NCBI RefSeq assembly: GCF_028389875.1 | Contig: NC_084663.1 | Coordinates: 94,094,765 to 94,158,764 of the forward strand | Length of the DNA: 64,000 nt | Direction of reading: 5' to 3' | From: Rhea pennata | Taxonomy: Eukaryota; Chordata; Aves; Rheiformes; Rheidae | In this document: piece after piece, positions 42,101 to 57,100 of the stretch | How the letters are laid out: the number at the start of each line of letters is the position of its first letter | How positions within the stretch are numbered: position 1 is the first letter of the stretch | The notes under the pieces: model-generated | The model's database searches: none | What the model was told of the DNA's origin: nothing | What the model saw: the letters and a program-made list of their open reading frames with translations, nothing else | Translations under genes and position numbers: made by a program

Positions 42101-45100
42101 GAGAAAAACTTAAAATGCTGTGGGGATAAAGAAACCAAAGAGAGAAAATGGATTGGTGGGAAGAACGAAGAGTTGAAACCAAGGTTTGAAAAAAATGCAG
42201 TTTCCCCAGCAGTACTGCAGCTAACATTGCAACATGCTCCCTCAAAGGGAGGAACAGGGGCAGAGGCAGCACCACCCAGAATAAAAATAAGGCCAGAGCT
42301 GGGACAGCCTGCTCAACAAGTGTCTCATGGTGACAGTGATGAATCAGTACTTGTTTCTTCCACGTCAAGTAAAGGTGAACCTGAGAAACTGGTGCTGGAT
42401 TTGCATCCAAGAGAGATGCTTCCAGGAGCTTCAGGGAAGAGTAATCAGGGGGCATCTTTGCCAGGAACGGCAGCATCACTTTATACAGAAGGACCCCAGG
42501 ACCCTAAAGCTCTTCACAACCATCTTGTTGTGCAGCTGAGGCAGAAGAAGGTTATTTCCTGCTGCTATTATTCCTTTTTCTTCCTGTATATTCAGGGTGA
42601 CTTCCCCCACTGTTAGGCAGCAGAAGGCAGTATCCTCTTGCAGCAGTAACTTTCTGAAGTATTTGGAGTTTTGGTGGGAAAATTCAACATAGGCACAGAT
42701 TAGGAGATTTTTTTTTTTAAAAACTACATATGAGAGAATTCCCTTAACGCAGTGTAACTTTGTCTTTGGGGTTGTTCAGTTTTGACTTGCCTGAGGTTGT
42801 CTGCCTCTTGCATAGAAAGTAATTTGTATAAGATGGAACAGTTTGTAGTGAGCTAGAACTTTAACTGCAGCTATTTGTTTGTCTCTTTTGATCTTGTGGA
42901 GAAAGAGTTATAATTTAGCCATGAAAACTCATACTATGGTGCAATACAATATCTTTCTGGCTGCTTTTTTTTATAATTGATGATAATATGCTCCAGAATT
43001 TTTATTATTAAAAATATCTCTGCTCAGAGCTCAAAACTTTGAAATGAAACATCAGAAATGTTGTTTCTAATGGTATAGAGAAGTGCAGATAGCCTGGACT
43101 TCGGGTGCTTGCATAGATGCTAAAAGATCATCCAAGTTATTTGACTGCCTATCCTATTTCACAAACAAGTGGAGGCCCTGCATCCTTCCATATCTTCTAA
43201 AGTACTATAATTGTTAATTTATTTTCTGCTAAAAGACTATTTAAGTGCACTGAAGTGGACTTAAATGCTTTTGGAGTTTGTAGAACTGTGTTAAAATAGG
43301 AATTGTCATGGTATAATATTACCATTTTTAAACTTCTGACTTCCTGATTGTTCCCTGTGGGCAGTAATGTTAGTAAAGCACATTCATTTTGGATTTTCTT
43401 GTTTCGTAGAGTACACTGGCTACAGTGAATGTTCAGCTCCTACCAGATAAAGGGAAACGGTTGTTAAAGCAAGTGCAGGATTTGGAAGATGCACTCAGTG
43501 CTCTTAACATTTCAGCGAGAGACACTACGGAAGAAGGTAGGACTTCTCCCCACCCTGCCGTGAAACTTCGCAAAGCAGTTTGCCTTGCTATAGTTGTTAA
43601 TGTTATGGGAAAATAGCATAATTTATACATGGTATGTATGCTCTACAGAAATTATCTGTTGAGGTTCACTGAAGACGAACACTGTTAGTTGCGGGTGAGA
43701 GGGAAGGAGAGTGAAGAAAATGAATGGAGAAATTCAAAGGTTTACTTTGTAAAGAGTGGTGGTTTCCTGAAAGAGTTTTCTTCCATGATTAGGATCCAGC
43801 CATGTGTTCTGTTTTCAGCTTTGGCTATGTGATTTGAGGCAAGTGTCTGAAAACTTGCCAGTGAAGCATTAACTTTGTCTTTATTGGGGTATATGAAACA
43901 AAGTATATGCCTGCTGCTTATGCCAGTTTATTTTGCCTTTTGTGAGCAAATGTACAAGTTACTTTACAGGAATATCACACTAGAAACAGCTTGTCTTGTA
44001 TATGGTAATTCCCTAATTCTATAAACTAGTATTAATTAGTTATGGAAGAGAGAGGCATTTTGTTGAGCTGGCTGCATCATCATCTCAACAGTGGAACTAT
44101 TTTGTGATTATGCTATCAGTTACATTAATGAAAAAAATCTAGTTTGTCAACTCTGGAAACTGAAGCTCTCTAGGAGAGAAAAAATAACTCCAAGCCACCA
44201 CAGAACAAGCAGTTCCACTATCTTGTACTGTGTCTACTTTTAAGCAAGAGACCCTTTCAGGAAGGAGAGGATAGCGCAGGGTTCTTGACCCATTTGTTCT
44301 TGGATGTTTCAGTCCTTTTCTTAACCAAAACATTGACAAGAAAAGTGTGTCTAACCAGAGTAAATCCTATGGGAACAACACACAGGACTGGCCTCATGTA
44401 AGCCCTAACCTGGTCACAGTTGCGAGGTTGACTGTGTCGGTATAAACCTCACAGTGTGGTGCAGCTCATGCCTCAACGACCCTCAGTTAGGTGCAGGCTC
44501 AGACCATGCATTGGAGCAGCTGCAGTAACTCAGTTACTGTGGTAATCTGCTACTCTGCTGTTACTGAGTTGTGTGTGACCACTTAATAACCTTTTGCAAG
44601 CAGATTGTTGGACAGCTGTCTGTAAAACGAAGGCTGTAATACAAAACTCTGAGGTCCATTGTGAAACTTTTTCAACTTGTAATTCCTTTCTTCTTAAGGG
44701 GAGGATAGTCCAAGGAGTGGCTGTCACAAGGAACCTTTGCCTGACCCATTTGGCAGACCAGGTGGAACAAAGCTTGTAACGCCACTTCCACTGTGGGATC
44801 CTACAGCAAGGGCCTCTTCAGGCTCATGCAGTCACCCCTCTGCTACTGCTTCTTTGGGTTCCAGTGAATATTGCAGTCATGGTTTTGGAAGTAAGTATGG
44901 GAAGATATTTTTCATTAGAGAACAGTGGTGAGCACCGCTTCTCAGAGAAACCTGAAACTTGTGGATGTGTGACCTTTTGTGTTACTGAGAGCTTATGCTA
45001 TGCCAAGGTGTCTGTAGCCACTAAGATTCATCTTTGAGATTAAAAACTGTGCTTGGGAGACTTAGCTTTGTAAACTTGCCTCACCTGTGATACTGTGTCT

Positions 45101-48100
45101 TTCTAGTGAACTCTGGCATGCAGAATCTGTATGGGGGAAGAATGACAGAAGACCGAATCAGAGCTGTACACAGTGCTACAAGCGAGGCTATTAATCATCT
45201 TCACAAATCTCTAGAATCCTGTCCAACAGAGCAGACAGTGGCTGAAGATCCTTCTGGACTGAAGGTGACTTGGCAAGAAAAGATGTTGACTGTTGAACTT
45301 AGAGGTTTCTTGTCAGCTTCATCATGGAGTGTAACATCAGAGATGTTCTATGATTCTATGATCAGAGATGATGTCCTTGAGCGTCCTATCCCTTCACACT
45401 TGAAATTACTTCTCATTTTTCAACCTGCTGGGAGAAGGCGATCTAAATATTTCCTGCCCATGAGAGTTGTTTCAGACTGCCAGTATTATGTTCTGCTTTT
45501 TTGCTTGGAATAGTAGTACCTCAAACAGTGCAACAAACTCAATTATTTCTATATCCATGACTTAGAGTGGAGACAGGTAGTTTCTTCTAGTAAGAAACAG
45601 ACCTTCCGAGAACTCTGTTCTTGCTCTTTTCTCCCAGTTAAACCTCCTAGCAAGCTATGAGCATTAGTTTCTTAGTATTGCAGAAGTCTGAGTCTGTATA
45701 ACCCTATAGACTCTAGATCAGTCAATTCTGATCTGCTAAAGAGCAGCTTGTGATCAGTGTAGTGGTGTAGAACCCATTTATAAGGTTCTGTGCAAGGTGT
45801 TGAAAGGCACATGCCTCTGTAAAGTGGTAGATTTATGTGTAGATATCATATAATTTGTAAGATTCACTTGAGACCTTTCAATGCTAGAGAAGTCATTAAA
45901 TGTCACATGGTGATAGTATTTAGCCTCACTTCATCTTTCCTAAGAGCCTGTAGGAGCCTTAGACTTGATGAGGAAAGAGGGAGTGCTTTTAATCTCTCCC
46001 TCTTTGACAGTGACACCTGTTGTGAATGTGACAGAGTTGGGTGGATTTTCCACTTGAATAAGCCACCTTTTGATGCTCTCACAAGTGTGAGGCTCAAGGA
46101 TGGCTTACGTGGAAGCCTTAGCGGGTCTGACATACAGTATTGCTGGCCTCCTCTCTGCAGGAATTGTTTCTCGTGGGTGTCCCTGTCAATGTGGGACAAC
46201 AATAGGTAGACAACTTCCTTTTAGTAAAATGGTAGTAGGACAGCTCAGTGCAATAGTTTGATACATAAAGCAAAGTGTCTGTGCAAGGTGTTTCCTGCAA
46301 ATCCTGTGTCTCACCCTCTCAGGTTCCCCTGCTGCCGCACCAAAAGCAAGCGCTTGCATGGCTACTTTGGAGGGAGAACCAAAGCCCATGTGGAGGAATC
46401 CTGGGTAAGCCACAGAATGGGAAAGTGAATTTGAGGGGCAGATTTATGCGAATATGAAAGCGTGGCCCATAACTGATTATTAGCCTCAGAGTAAGTTATT
46501 TGTAGGCGTGTTAAAGGGCTTGTTCTTCTGTGTGTTTCAACCAATTACAGCTATTAACCCATTGTTAAATTTTGCCCTGAAATGGTCAAACTTCTGCTTC
46601 CAGGATTCCCAGTGGTACTTTTCTGTTTTGTTGGTTGTTTCAGAGTAGATCTGAGTCAGAAGGGCTCATTTCTGCAGGTCATCACAACTTCTGTCTGCCT
46701 CTGTCTTTCCAGCAGATGACATGGGCTTGGGGAAGACCCTAACAATGATTGCTCTCATTCTGACTCAGAAGCTGAAGACTGAGAAAAGAAAGGAGAAGTT
46801 AGAAATATGGCTATCCAAAAATGGTACAGAATTGTTTCTACTATTTAGTGTATATGTTGTGAAGCAGTGCCATTTGAGATACGTAAAGCATTATAGGTTA
46901 ATGACTCCTAAAACAACAATCTCCTATGTGTACATGCTTGCTTCTGCAGGGAAATTCCATTAGGCTTAATATTTACTGCACTCCCTTGTGAGACCTTTCT
47001 CTTGATCAATGTCATTTGTTCTTCTAATGGATGTGCAAGATTTCCCAACCCCTCACTTTATATTATTTCAAGGGTTTTTTTTTGCTTGTTTGGTTGACTT
47101 TTTAATTGGTTAGTTTCCTGAACTTGGTAGAGCCAGTAGATGCCGGTTTCAAATAGTTGAATGCTTACATAGTTTTCCTAGCATGAAGACTTGCATTAAT
47201 TACTCCTTTTGATTCCCTGTGATTGGTTCTTTCTGTGGGATTACTTTACCTTGTATATGGAGATAATGGACATTACAGAGGTTTTAAGAAACGATATTGT
47301 TTCTGTGTGTGTCCACAACATCTGTCACTGGCTCTATCTTCATGTAATCGGTTGGACTATTTTTTCTGTTTTCCCACTTTTATTGAGTATGTAAATATAT
47401 ATTATATATGTATTTATGTGGTTCAAAATGATGATACTTCATTTTTCCTAAAACAGAAAAGATATATTTATTTGGAACAACGTTCTCAAGAAAGATCAGA
47501 ATTAGTTTCTTACTCTCGACCTTTTGACTTATCTGAAGGAGTTGCACAGATGTATAGCATAACTTTCTGAGTGTAGAGGAAATGATGCTTTTAGTGTTTA
47601 AGGTTTTTTTTAGTTTTATTTTGGTTTTTTTTCCCTCTCGGAACTAACCACCCCAAGGAGTACAATGTGGATAAGTCTGCTTCACGAGCTGTGCGTACAG
47701 GAAAAGTGGACTGATCTTAATTTTTTTTGACTTGGCAAACCTCTCTCTCTGTTGTGGTCTAACGTGAAGATATTGAAAATCTGTTTGCAATATTTTTCTG
47801 CAGATTCCACTGTTATCCCTTCCCACAGCACTTTAATCATCTGTCCTGCATCCTTAATTCACCACTGGAAGAAAGAGATTGACAGACGTGTAGGCTATGG
47901 CAAACTGAGGGTTTATCTGTACCATGGGCCAAACAGAGATAAGCATGCAGAGACGTAAGTACAAAACTATAAATATGAGCAAGAGATTCTGCACATCAAA
48001 ACTGAAATTCAGTGACTCTAGTACAGTGGAAGGAACGTGAAGTATGGAAAGGTAGAGGATCCAGGAGGTAGGGCTGATACCTGCTGTTGAGATGCATCAT

Positions 48101-51100
48101 TGTTAGAATTTATGTAGCAAAATTACAATGGTCTGTACCTATGCTGAGTGGTTCTGGTTCAGGCTTTTTTGTACTTGATAACAAAAAAAAAAAGTTTACA
48201 TCCTCTAAGATTAGTCTTTTCCTTGCAGAGATGGTCAGTTGCAGTTTCTTCTGTGCTTGTGATTTGTGTGGGAAGGTTTGTTTTTTTTTTTTTTTTTTTT
48301 TGGAGGGGGAGTGGTTAGACGGTTGGGTTGTTTTTGTTTCTCAAATCGGATATATGGTAAGTCAGGAAACTTCTTGTGCCCCTTTGGCCATGCTAAGCAG
48401 TGTTTCTAGGTGCCAAGTTCTAAGCAATGTAGTGTGGGTTCAATACCACTGACTTGCTGTCTTCCTGAGATTGGCCTCAATTTCAGTATTCATAAAATGG
48501 GGACAATATGCTGTTCTTTGACTGCTGTGAAGTTCAGTTTCCTGTAAAACTGCATTTCAGCTCTTGTAGAACTGAGGTGTTCTTCAACCTTGAGCTTGTG
48601 TTTTCTCTGCCTTGCAAAATGAATTCCTCATTCTTTCTTGCTCCTGATTTGCACTTCCCCCTTTTGCAGGCTCTCTGAATATGATGTTGTTGTCACAACC
48701 TACAGCATTCTCTCCAAGGAGGTTCCCACAAGCAAAGAGGAGGGGGAAGTCCCTGCTGAGGACTTTGATGTGGAGGTGAGAAATCATGTTGTTGCCGTAA
48801 TGTTTTGTTCTAAAGTAGTGCAAGCCATTATTGTTTCAAGGAGCACCTTATAGCACAGCAAACACTGGACCGAAGAAATTTTTTTCTGTGAGTCTCCTGT
48901 TGGGTTTGTACAAACAAAACAAAATGATGAAAGTGCTGTGAAGTGCAGAAAGAAGACTAAATTCACAATAAATCCATTTTTGTAGTAATCTTAAACGTTT
49001 CAATAATGTTCAATGTTGTATTAAAAAGTAATTGTAAGAGGAGTATGATGATGAACATCTCCTTTTTTTGAGGTGGGACCATGAAGGAGTGCTAGAATAC
49101 CCTGTTTATTGTTCTTTGCTGTTGGGAGAGCTAATGTCCCTTTAAACTGCAAGAGCTCTGGGTCAGTGTGAACTGAGACTGAGGCAGTCCATATGCTGCT
49201 GTCTTAAATGAGGAAACAGCAATATATTTGCTAGGCCATGAAATAGATAAAATGATTGCTGAATACCAGTTGGACTTGGTTCGACAGTATAGAAGTAGTA
49301 CGCTTTGAATCCAGTCCCTTCTGTCTTGCTTGTATTTGATGTTTTTGTTAGCTAGGTCTGTATATGGATCCTCTTGCAGCTCTTGAAGCAAATAGGCCTT
49401 TGAATTTCTTCAAAGTTAAAGGTGGCAATGTCCCTATAAAACTGTAGAGAGGTTTTGTATTTAAAAGCACAGGATATGCTGCAATAAAGTAGTTTTATGC
49501 AGTCCTTTGTCCCAGCCTATCAAAACTGATCTGGAATGCCTTCTGGGAGGGAATGTAAGGAAAACAGCAAAGGATTAGAAATTGTCATCAAGAATATGCA
49601 AACACGTTATCTCTCAGTTTACCATTTTTTGTGGAAGCTTTGCAGAGATGCTTTACTGAGATAGAAGTGCCAACTACAATGAAATACTCACAACAGTAAG
49701 TATGAAAATAAGAGCTCTGATTGCTGCTGACTAATGTAAGGAAAAGGCTTCTTACTAGAAAAATAATCTATTGGTTTGTGGCTTTTAGAGTGCCTGGTCA
49801 GATTATTGCTCTGGGTTGTAAATATAATCTGCTTTTTCTTTCAGGGTGGGTCACATCCTTGTTCACCTCTGCTCAGGGTAGCTTGGGCTCGAGTTATATT
49901 GGATGAAGCTCACAATATTAAAAACCCAAAGGTTCAAACCTCTATAGCTGTGTGCAAGCTGAGAGCCAGTGCCAGATGGGCTGTGACTGGGACACCGATA
50001 CAGAACAACCTGTTGGATGTGTACTCTCTGCTGAGGTGAGCTGACTGCCAATAAGAAATGGGGTAGGGCTTCAATTTCAGTGGCTCTATAGTGGCAGTGC
50101 TGCTGAAGTTGCTTATAAGTTGGAGAGGTTTCTAAGACATAAGGGATAGTGGGACTAGTGGTTTAAACTTTACAGGTACTGGATTACAAGCCTGTTGCCG
50201 AGTCCACAAGCCTGTCCATGTGCTACTGCCCTGTTGCTTGCAGCTATTCCGCTTTCATAGAGGACAAATTGGAAATTAGTTGAACTCTCCTTCGTCTCCA
50301 AGATGAATACCCACAAAACCAATTTTAATGAACAGATGTTTTATATGATAATCTTTGCTCCTCTCAGGCAAGCCGGTAGGAAGCTTGTTAAAGGAGTGTT
50401 GTGCTACAACAGCTTATAAGGAAAGATTAAAAACTATGGCTTCTCCTAAGAAGCCATGTGCAGGTTAAGCACTCTGTGTTCCTCAGTGTTGAGTAGAAAA
50501 AGATTATGGAGGATGGTAGAGGACCAGAAAGAACTCACATTTGAAATTAATTTTGTATAAATGAAATTAAAAAGCACAGGACTTTGAAATAACACACAAA
50601 TAGGCCTTTGGCAAATGCTTGTGCTACTTGATGTACCCTATTTAATGTTGATACTTGAGAGAGAAGCTAAGAGGAAGTGATAGGTACAGAACTAAGACGA
50701 CTGTTTCATGGTGCCAATGGTGCTCATAAGACTTTTGAGCAAACATGTTATCAGTGTGCTGAAACTGAATGTGTTTTACTACTCCTAGCAAATGTGGCTG
50801 AATTGGAAATGTGTTGTTTTGGATAGCAAGGAGTTTGATTTTGGTCACTCAGGAGTGACTGAAGAACTTCTCTTCACTTGATATGAAATCTCTTTCCCTC
50901 CTGTTGTAGGTTTCTGCGTTGCTCTCCTTTTGATGAGTACAAGGTGTGGAAGTTCCAGGTAGATAACAATACAAAGAAGGGAGGAGAGAGGCTGAGCCTG
51001 TTAACCAGAAGCCTCTTATTACGGAGAACTAAGGAACAGTTGGATTCAGCTGGCAAGCCCTTGGTAAGAACCTCTCTCTCTCCACAACTAGAGAATCTTT

Positions 51101-54100
51101 CCATTGTTTTCCTTGCGGCAGACCATTTTAAGTTCTTTACATGCATAAGTCTGTTAATGAGTAGGTTTTCCTATCCACTGCAGTCCCTTGAGCAAGAGGA
51201 GTAAGTGTCTGTGGGTTTGACTGTTTATCTAGAAAGGAGAAATATGCAGTTTTAATGTGGCTAAGCAGAAGAATCAAATCTTTGTTATAAATCCCCAGTA
51301 AAGCAGAACATGTAAACTAATTGGAAGTAGACATCTGTTTAGAGGAAAGTTAGTCTAGCCCTCTGAGAACCAAAACTGCTGGGCATCAAATAAATCTGGT
51401 GAAGGTTGGGGCATTGGCTTCCTGCATTGTTCTTTACTTAGTTTAACAGACTGTTTATATGCTGTATTTGTAAGTCTATTTAAGGTGCAGTTCTGGTGCA
51501 CTGTCCAGTTCTGAATGGGGAATGGAGGAGCTACACCCCCAATAAAAGCAATAAATCAGCCTTTCCATGGTAGCTATATGGCAGGCCATACTAAGGTTCC
51601 TTTTGCCTTTTGTTATTGGCTGATTCAGAATTAAAAATTTTAATATCTTGAATGTTAATCAGGCTCCTTGGAGTTCTGTAGGCATCTATGCTTAGTCATA
51701 GTTGCAGTAATGTTAGTAAGTTTAATGAAGAAAGGATCTTTTGAGTCCAAGAATATTGTGTAAACTCTTGAAATACTGGTGTTTGTGATGCTCTGTAAGG
51801 TTTTTGCACTATATACATCTCATCTGCTGTATTTTTACTTCAGGTATCTCTGCCCCAGCGTAGCACTCGGTTACATCAGTTAAAACTTTCAGCAGAGGAG
51901 CAATCGGTGTACAACGTGCTCTTTGCAAGATCCAGGTACAAATGTGGGGGGACTTTTTTTCTTCCTAGTATGAAAAATTACAAGATAAGATTATATTTTG
52001 GACCAGTTCTGTTTCCTGGGAAGTAGTTAAACTTCCTTTTCTGACTGTCAAACAAGTTTGAAAACATCCTACTTGTAGTAGCAAGAGTTGGGAAACTAAT
52101 GTAAAGAAGACTAGTACATTTTAACCTCCATTTTTGTCTGAAAATATAATGATAGAGTTCAGTGACACCCTTTTTTTAAAAAAATAAAATAAAAGGGTCT
52201 CTTTGAACTATGTTGCTGTTTAAAAAAAAAAAAAAAAAAAAGCCCTTCTGGTTGAGTATACCTTTGAAGATGTCGTTTTGTATTTTTATGGATTGTGTTG
52301 TCTGTTTGGTACCTAACTCTTAGTATACTCAAAGTATTTGGTAATAAGACTTTTCTTCTGTGTTTTCCAAAATGGATCTAGCTTCTGATTTTTTTGAGTT
52401 AAACAAAACAGGCTTTTGTGACCTGAGGAGTGTAACTTAATGGAATTCATGAAATATACCAAATGGTTAATGAAACCCTTTTTAGCTCAATAATTCATCA
52501 ACTTGTTTGCTACACAAGTAATACTGGCCTTTTTCTTCCCACTGTAAATCCCACAGTATTTGTCTTGTTTTTCCAGATCAACACTACAGTCCTATCTAAA
52601 AAGACAAGAGCAGAAGAATCAGTGCAGAGAGTATTCTGATGTTAACCCATTTGAGAGAGGTTTGAACATCCTCCCTTAAAAGTATTTGTAGAAGTGCCTC
52701 TGTTAAGTGCACAGATAGAGAGGGGGAATAGACTTGGAAATTCTATGGGAAACACTTTGCCACTGCTGTTACGGAGAGTCCTGCTGTAGAGCCTTCGGGT
52801 GTGAAGTATTGAAGTCATACCTGTAAAGTCTCCTCCTGCTTAACTTTTAGGGGACTCCTGTTTAAGTATCAGTAGGTCTCAATCTACCAGTCTGCTTGCT
52901 TGCTGTGAGTAATAGTGAGGCATAGTTAGAGGGATGATAAAATAATTGTTGGAGATTGTTCATAGACAGTTTTAGGTAATGACTGAAGTGGGACTGAGTC
53001 AGTATTCCTAAGGTCTGTCCTCATTTTTGTGGCTCTGGGGAAATTTCATGGCTCTGTGCTTAAAATTCCCTTCTGAAATAAGGGAGTGATATCTCAGAGA
53101 AGAGGTGTCAGTGTTAGTGATATTGAGATATCACGTATGTTATATATCACTATTTGTGGTTTTTTTTAAGTGGAGTTTGTGGGATTTCTATGTTAAATCA
53201 GGATTTTGCTTGCTTGTTGATTCTTGTCTCCTGTTAATCAAACTCCTACTTGGAAATGCCTCTGAGAGCTCTTGGTATTCTCCTTCCTTTTCTTGGCAGT
53301 TGCACAGGAGTTTGGAGCCAGTCAAAAGGAACTCCTAGCAGGCTCCCAAAGTACCCCCCAGGTCTCAAGTACTGTTCACGTCTTGTCTATGCTTTTAAGG
53401 CTCCGTCAGTGCTGCTGCCACCTCTCCTTACTGAAAATGGTAATTGCATAGTTTTGTAGTGTGGGTGGGATACTTATCGTTGGGGGGTTTCTTTGCAGTT
53501 ATGGGGAGAGGGGTTGTTGTTTGTTTGGGTTTGATGGGGGGGATTATTTGTGCAAGTTAACTGGTAAGTGTGCTGTAACACTGTTGTATCATTTAACTAG
53601 GGGTGTATGAGTTAAGTCATTTCTTGAACCACACGCTTTAGAGCTTGGGAGGTTTGTATCTAGGCATACTTCCTGCTGAAGTCAGTTGAGTTCCCCAGCA
53701 TGATTATATGGTCAGCTGTGGCTCTTGAGATGCCTCTATTCAAATTAAAAAAGGAATTTTAAGGGCACAGAAACAAAAAAGAAGAGGATAAGTCTTGATC
53801 CTAATCTAGTCCTGAAAAGCTCACAAGTGCCTGTTTTAAAGGCTTGTGTATCAGAGTGACTTTTTAAATATCTTTCTCCAGTTCTGTACGAAGTAGTCTA
53901 AACTTTCAGAATGTTTGTTTTGTTATAAAAAGCAACCATAGCGTAAGTCCAGAAGTTAAGAAAATAGGCAGGGATGTTCCCTCAAACTTCTTTAATCCTA
54001 CAAAAGTTAATGCTATGGAGGGGGGATGCTGAGGGGACTGGACCACAGAAAATGGCTGGGCTCACATGCATCCCTAAATAGCTGCTGACTGGAACAGAAT

Positions 54101-57100
54101 ATGGAGCCAGAGGGACTGTTGGTCTGACCCAGCAGGGTGTTTCTTATGATTCTCTGTTCACATTGCTTGAGATATCTTCAGTCTGTGCAACCTCTGCTCA
54201 GGTCAGTGGATCTGAAGGAAGCTCACTACTGAATTTTAATCTCAGGCTTGCCTGCTATCTCTTATTATATTGTTTCCTCCCCCTTCCGCCCCCTCCTGCA
54301 GGCTTTGGACCAAGTTAACCTGACCAGTGAAGGCCTTTCCCTCTCCCTTGAGGAACAGCTTAGTGCTTTAACCCTGTCTGAGCTTCAGACTCCTGATTCC
54401 AAGACAACTGTCTACCTCAATGGCACAGCTTTTAAAACAGATCTCTTTGAAATCACCAGGGAGAGCACCAAGGTATTCTGATTGTAATTTTTGCATTCCT
54501 TTGAGAAACTTTGGTTTCAGCACTTCATCTTTAAATGGTTAATGAATTGTCATGCGTTGAGAATTGTAGGTCAGGATAATCTGGCAGCTTAGACGAAAGC
54601 AGATGAGTGGATTGATCTGCCAAACCCCTTCTGGAAAGGCTCCAACTTACCAGGCTTTGATGGGTACCTCTAATAAAATTGTGAGGGTCTGGCTATGCTG
54701 ATAAACTGTGCAAATCTGGAGCACTTGATCCAAAGAAGTTTAGAAAAATAAGCATGTGAGAGCATGTGGCTTGTGAAGAACTAGAGGAAATGTGAGGGCA
54801 GTGAGAGGAGAGATGGTAGCAACTTGCCTTCTCACAGAATGATTGGAATCTATGATATGTGTTTGTATCACTTGATTTGTTACCATGGTGGTAGTTGTTA
54901 CTGTGGTGGGAGTTCTTACCAATGACTCTTAAATTATCTTGGAAGTCTGAGCAGAGAAGGCATTATACTTGGTTATTTTTCTCACTTTCTACTCTAGTAA
55001 AGAGTAGCCAACTACAAGCTGAACTGAGACAGCAAGCTTTTTTTCTTGCAGATAGCTCACCTCTTGGCTGAACTGAAAACCATCCAGAGTGGCTCAGAGT
55101 CTCAGAAAAGGTTAGCGAACTTTCACTTTCCTTTTGTTGCAGTGATTGAGAGAAGGGTGTATTTTGATGATAACAAAGGTAGTTTAAAACACCTGAATAC
55201 AAAACTCCTGGTACAATAAAATGGTGACAGTACTGCAGCACTTCAAAGCTGATTATAAGAAGAATCCAAGGAAAGACAAAAGTAAGAGCTGAAACTCTGA
55301 ATGCAAGTTAAGTAGTAGGTAAGTGTAAACTAGGGGAATGAGTGAAGAATCTCAGGCCTTGAGAGGCTCAGGAGAACATTTTCTCCAAAAACAGAATTTT
55401 AAAAAAGAATTTGATCATGCTGGAAAGATATTTGCCCTCAGTTTTAGCCCAGAGGCAAACCAACCAAACAAAAAAAAGGCAGGAGAATAGAGCAGAGCCT
55501 AAGATATATGAACATGCTGATCTCATTGTGTTGCTGAAGTCCTGCAGCTCTCACTGTACAAGCATTCTTTGTCTTCCTTAGCACAAAATTATTGAACAAG
55601 TTACTGCCTAGCTTGCCCAAAATGCTTAATCCAGAGACTGCAGGGAGTGAAAGGATCAGGGAAATCCAAGTTTGGTGGTGTTATTGACCAGTTTCATGGA
55701 AAATGCTCCGATATTGTGATGACAGGTGGCAACATAAAATCAAAAAAAAATAGAGTTCAGAGGCACCAACTGAATTTATCTAAGTTTATGGGGTGTTAGT
55801 TTTCCATAGCAGGTTTAGCACTAGACTAACAGGTGAGTCTATTTCTGCATTGGGAAGGGACTTCTCTGTCCAGTTTGCAGTGAAGGACAGTGCTTATATT
55901 AGCCTCTTTTGGGTGAGGCACTGCAATAAGCAAACTGTTACAGTACACACAACACTTGTTTTGAACACCCTGTTCTGTCTCCAGTGTTATTGTGTCTCAG
56001 TGGACGAGTATGCTGAAAGTTGTGGCTGTGCACCTCCAGCGACTAGGCCTGAAGTATGCTACAGTGGATGGCTCTGTCAATCCTAAACAAAGAATGGATG
56101 TGGTAGAAGAGTTCAATAACAATCCTAAAGGGCCTCAGGTATGAAACTGGGTGGAGAAGCAGTTACTAGCACTGCTATGAACAGATGTGATAACTAACTT
56201 CATGACACCACTTACTGGTGTTGCTTTCCATCTGGATCTCAAGGTGGCAAGATCAGCAGGGAAAGGAGTAGCTGCAAAACAAATGTGTATCTTAAAATGA
56301 GCGGTATAAGCTGCTAAAATTCTCCCTCATGTTAATCTTCTGTATTGAGATCATGCAACTCCTAGGCTAGTGCAAAGTTGTCTAAGTCTTCAGTACGCTC
56401 AAAAATCTTTCTGCCCCGAAGAGTAATGTGGAACGTAAGGGCCAATTAGCTCTACTCGGAGCAGGTCAGTTGTTTCCAGCTAGTCAAAAGCTGTTGCTCA
56501 TAGTGGTACGTGTTCATCTGAACATTGATATTGCTGTGATTTAGGCAGGACAGGTTGCCCTCTGTCAGGGTGGATATCTCATTGGAAGGGGTGAATGTTG
56601 TGCTAGTTTTCTTTGCAATAATTCTTGAACAAGATGCTAGCTACAAAACAGATCTTTCTCATTCTAGCTTTTGACTTGAAGTACTCTACCAGCTATAAGA
56701 GTCAAGTTAAAGATCAAGATTTTAATTTCCCATGAACTTTAACTATGTAATTGAGCAACATGCATAACAAATGTTTTTGTCCTTTACTGATTGAGTTCTT
56801 TTTGTGCTGTACAAGAAAGCATCTCTAAATCGATCATCTGCCCTTTCTTCACCACCTACTGTTATTCTGAATACTAGACTATGTGGAATCAAAGGGAAAT
56901 GAATAGCATGCACATGTATATATGTATATCTCGGGGTGATACATGTTCAGTAGTAAGCTGGCCTATCTTAGAGCCACTGCTTCCGTGCCCAGGCTTCTGT
57001 ATCTCATCAGTTGATATCTGACAAACTCCTAATAAATATACCTAGAGAATATAAGTGTGATGAACAGGTTTCTTGGATCTGATCTTTGATTCAAATTAAT

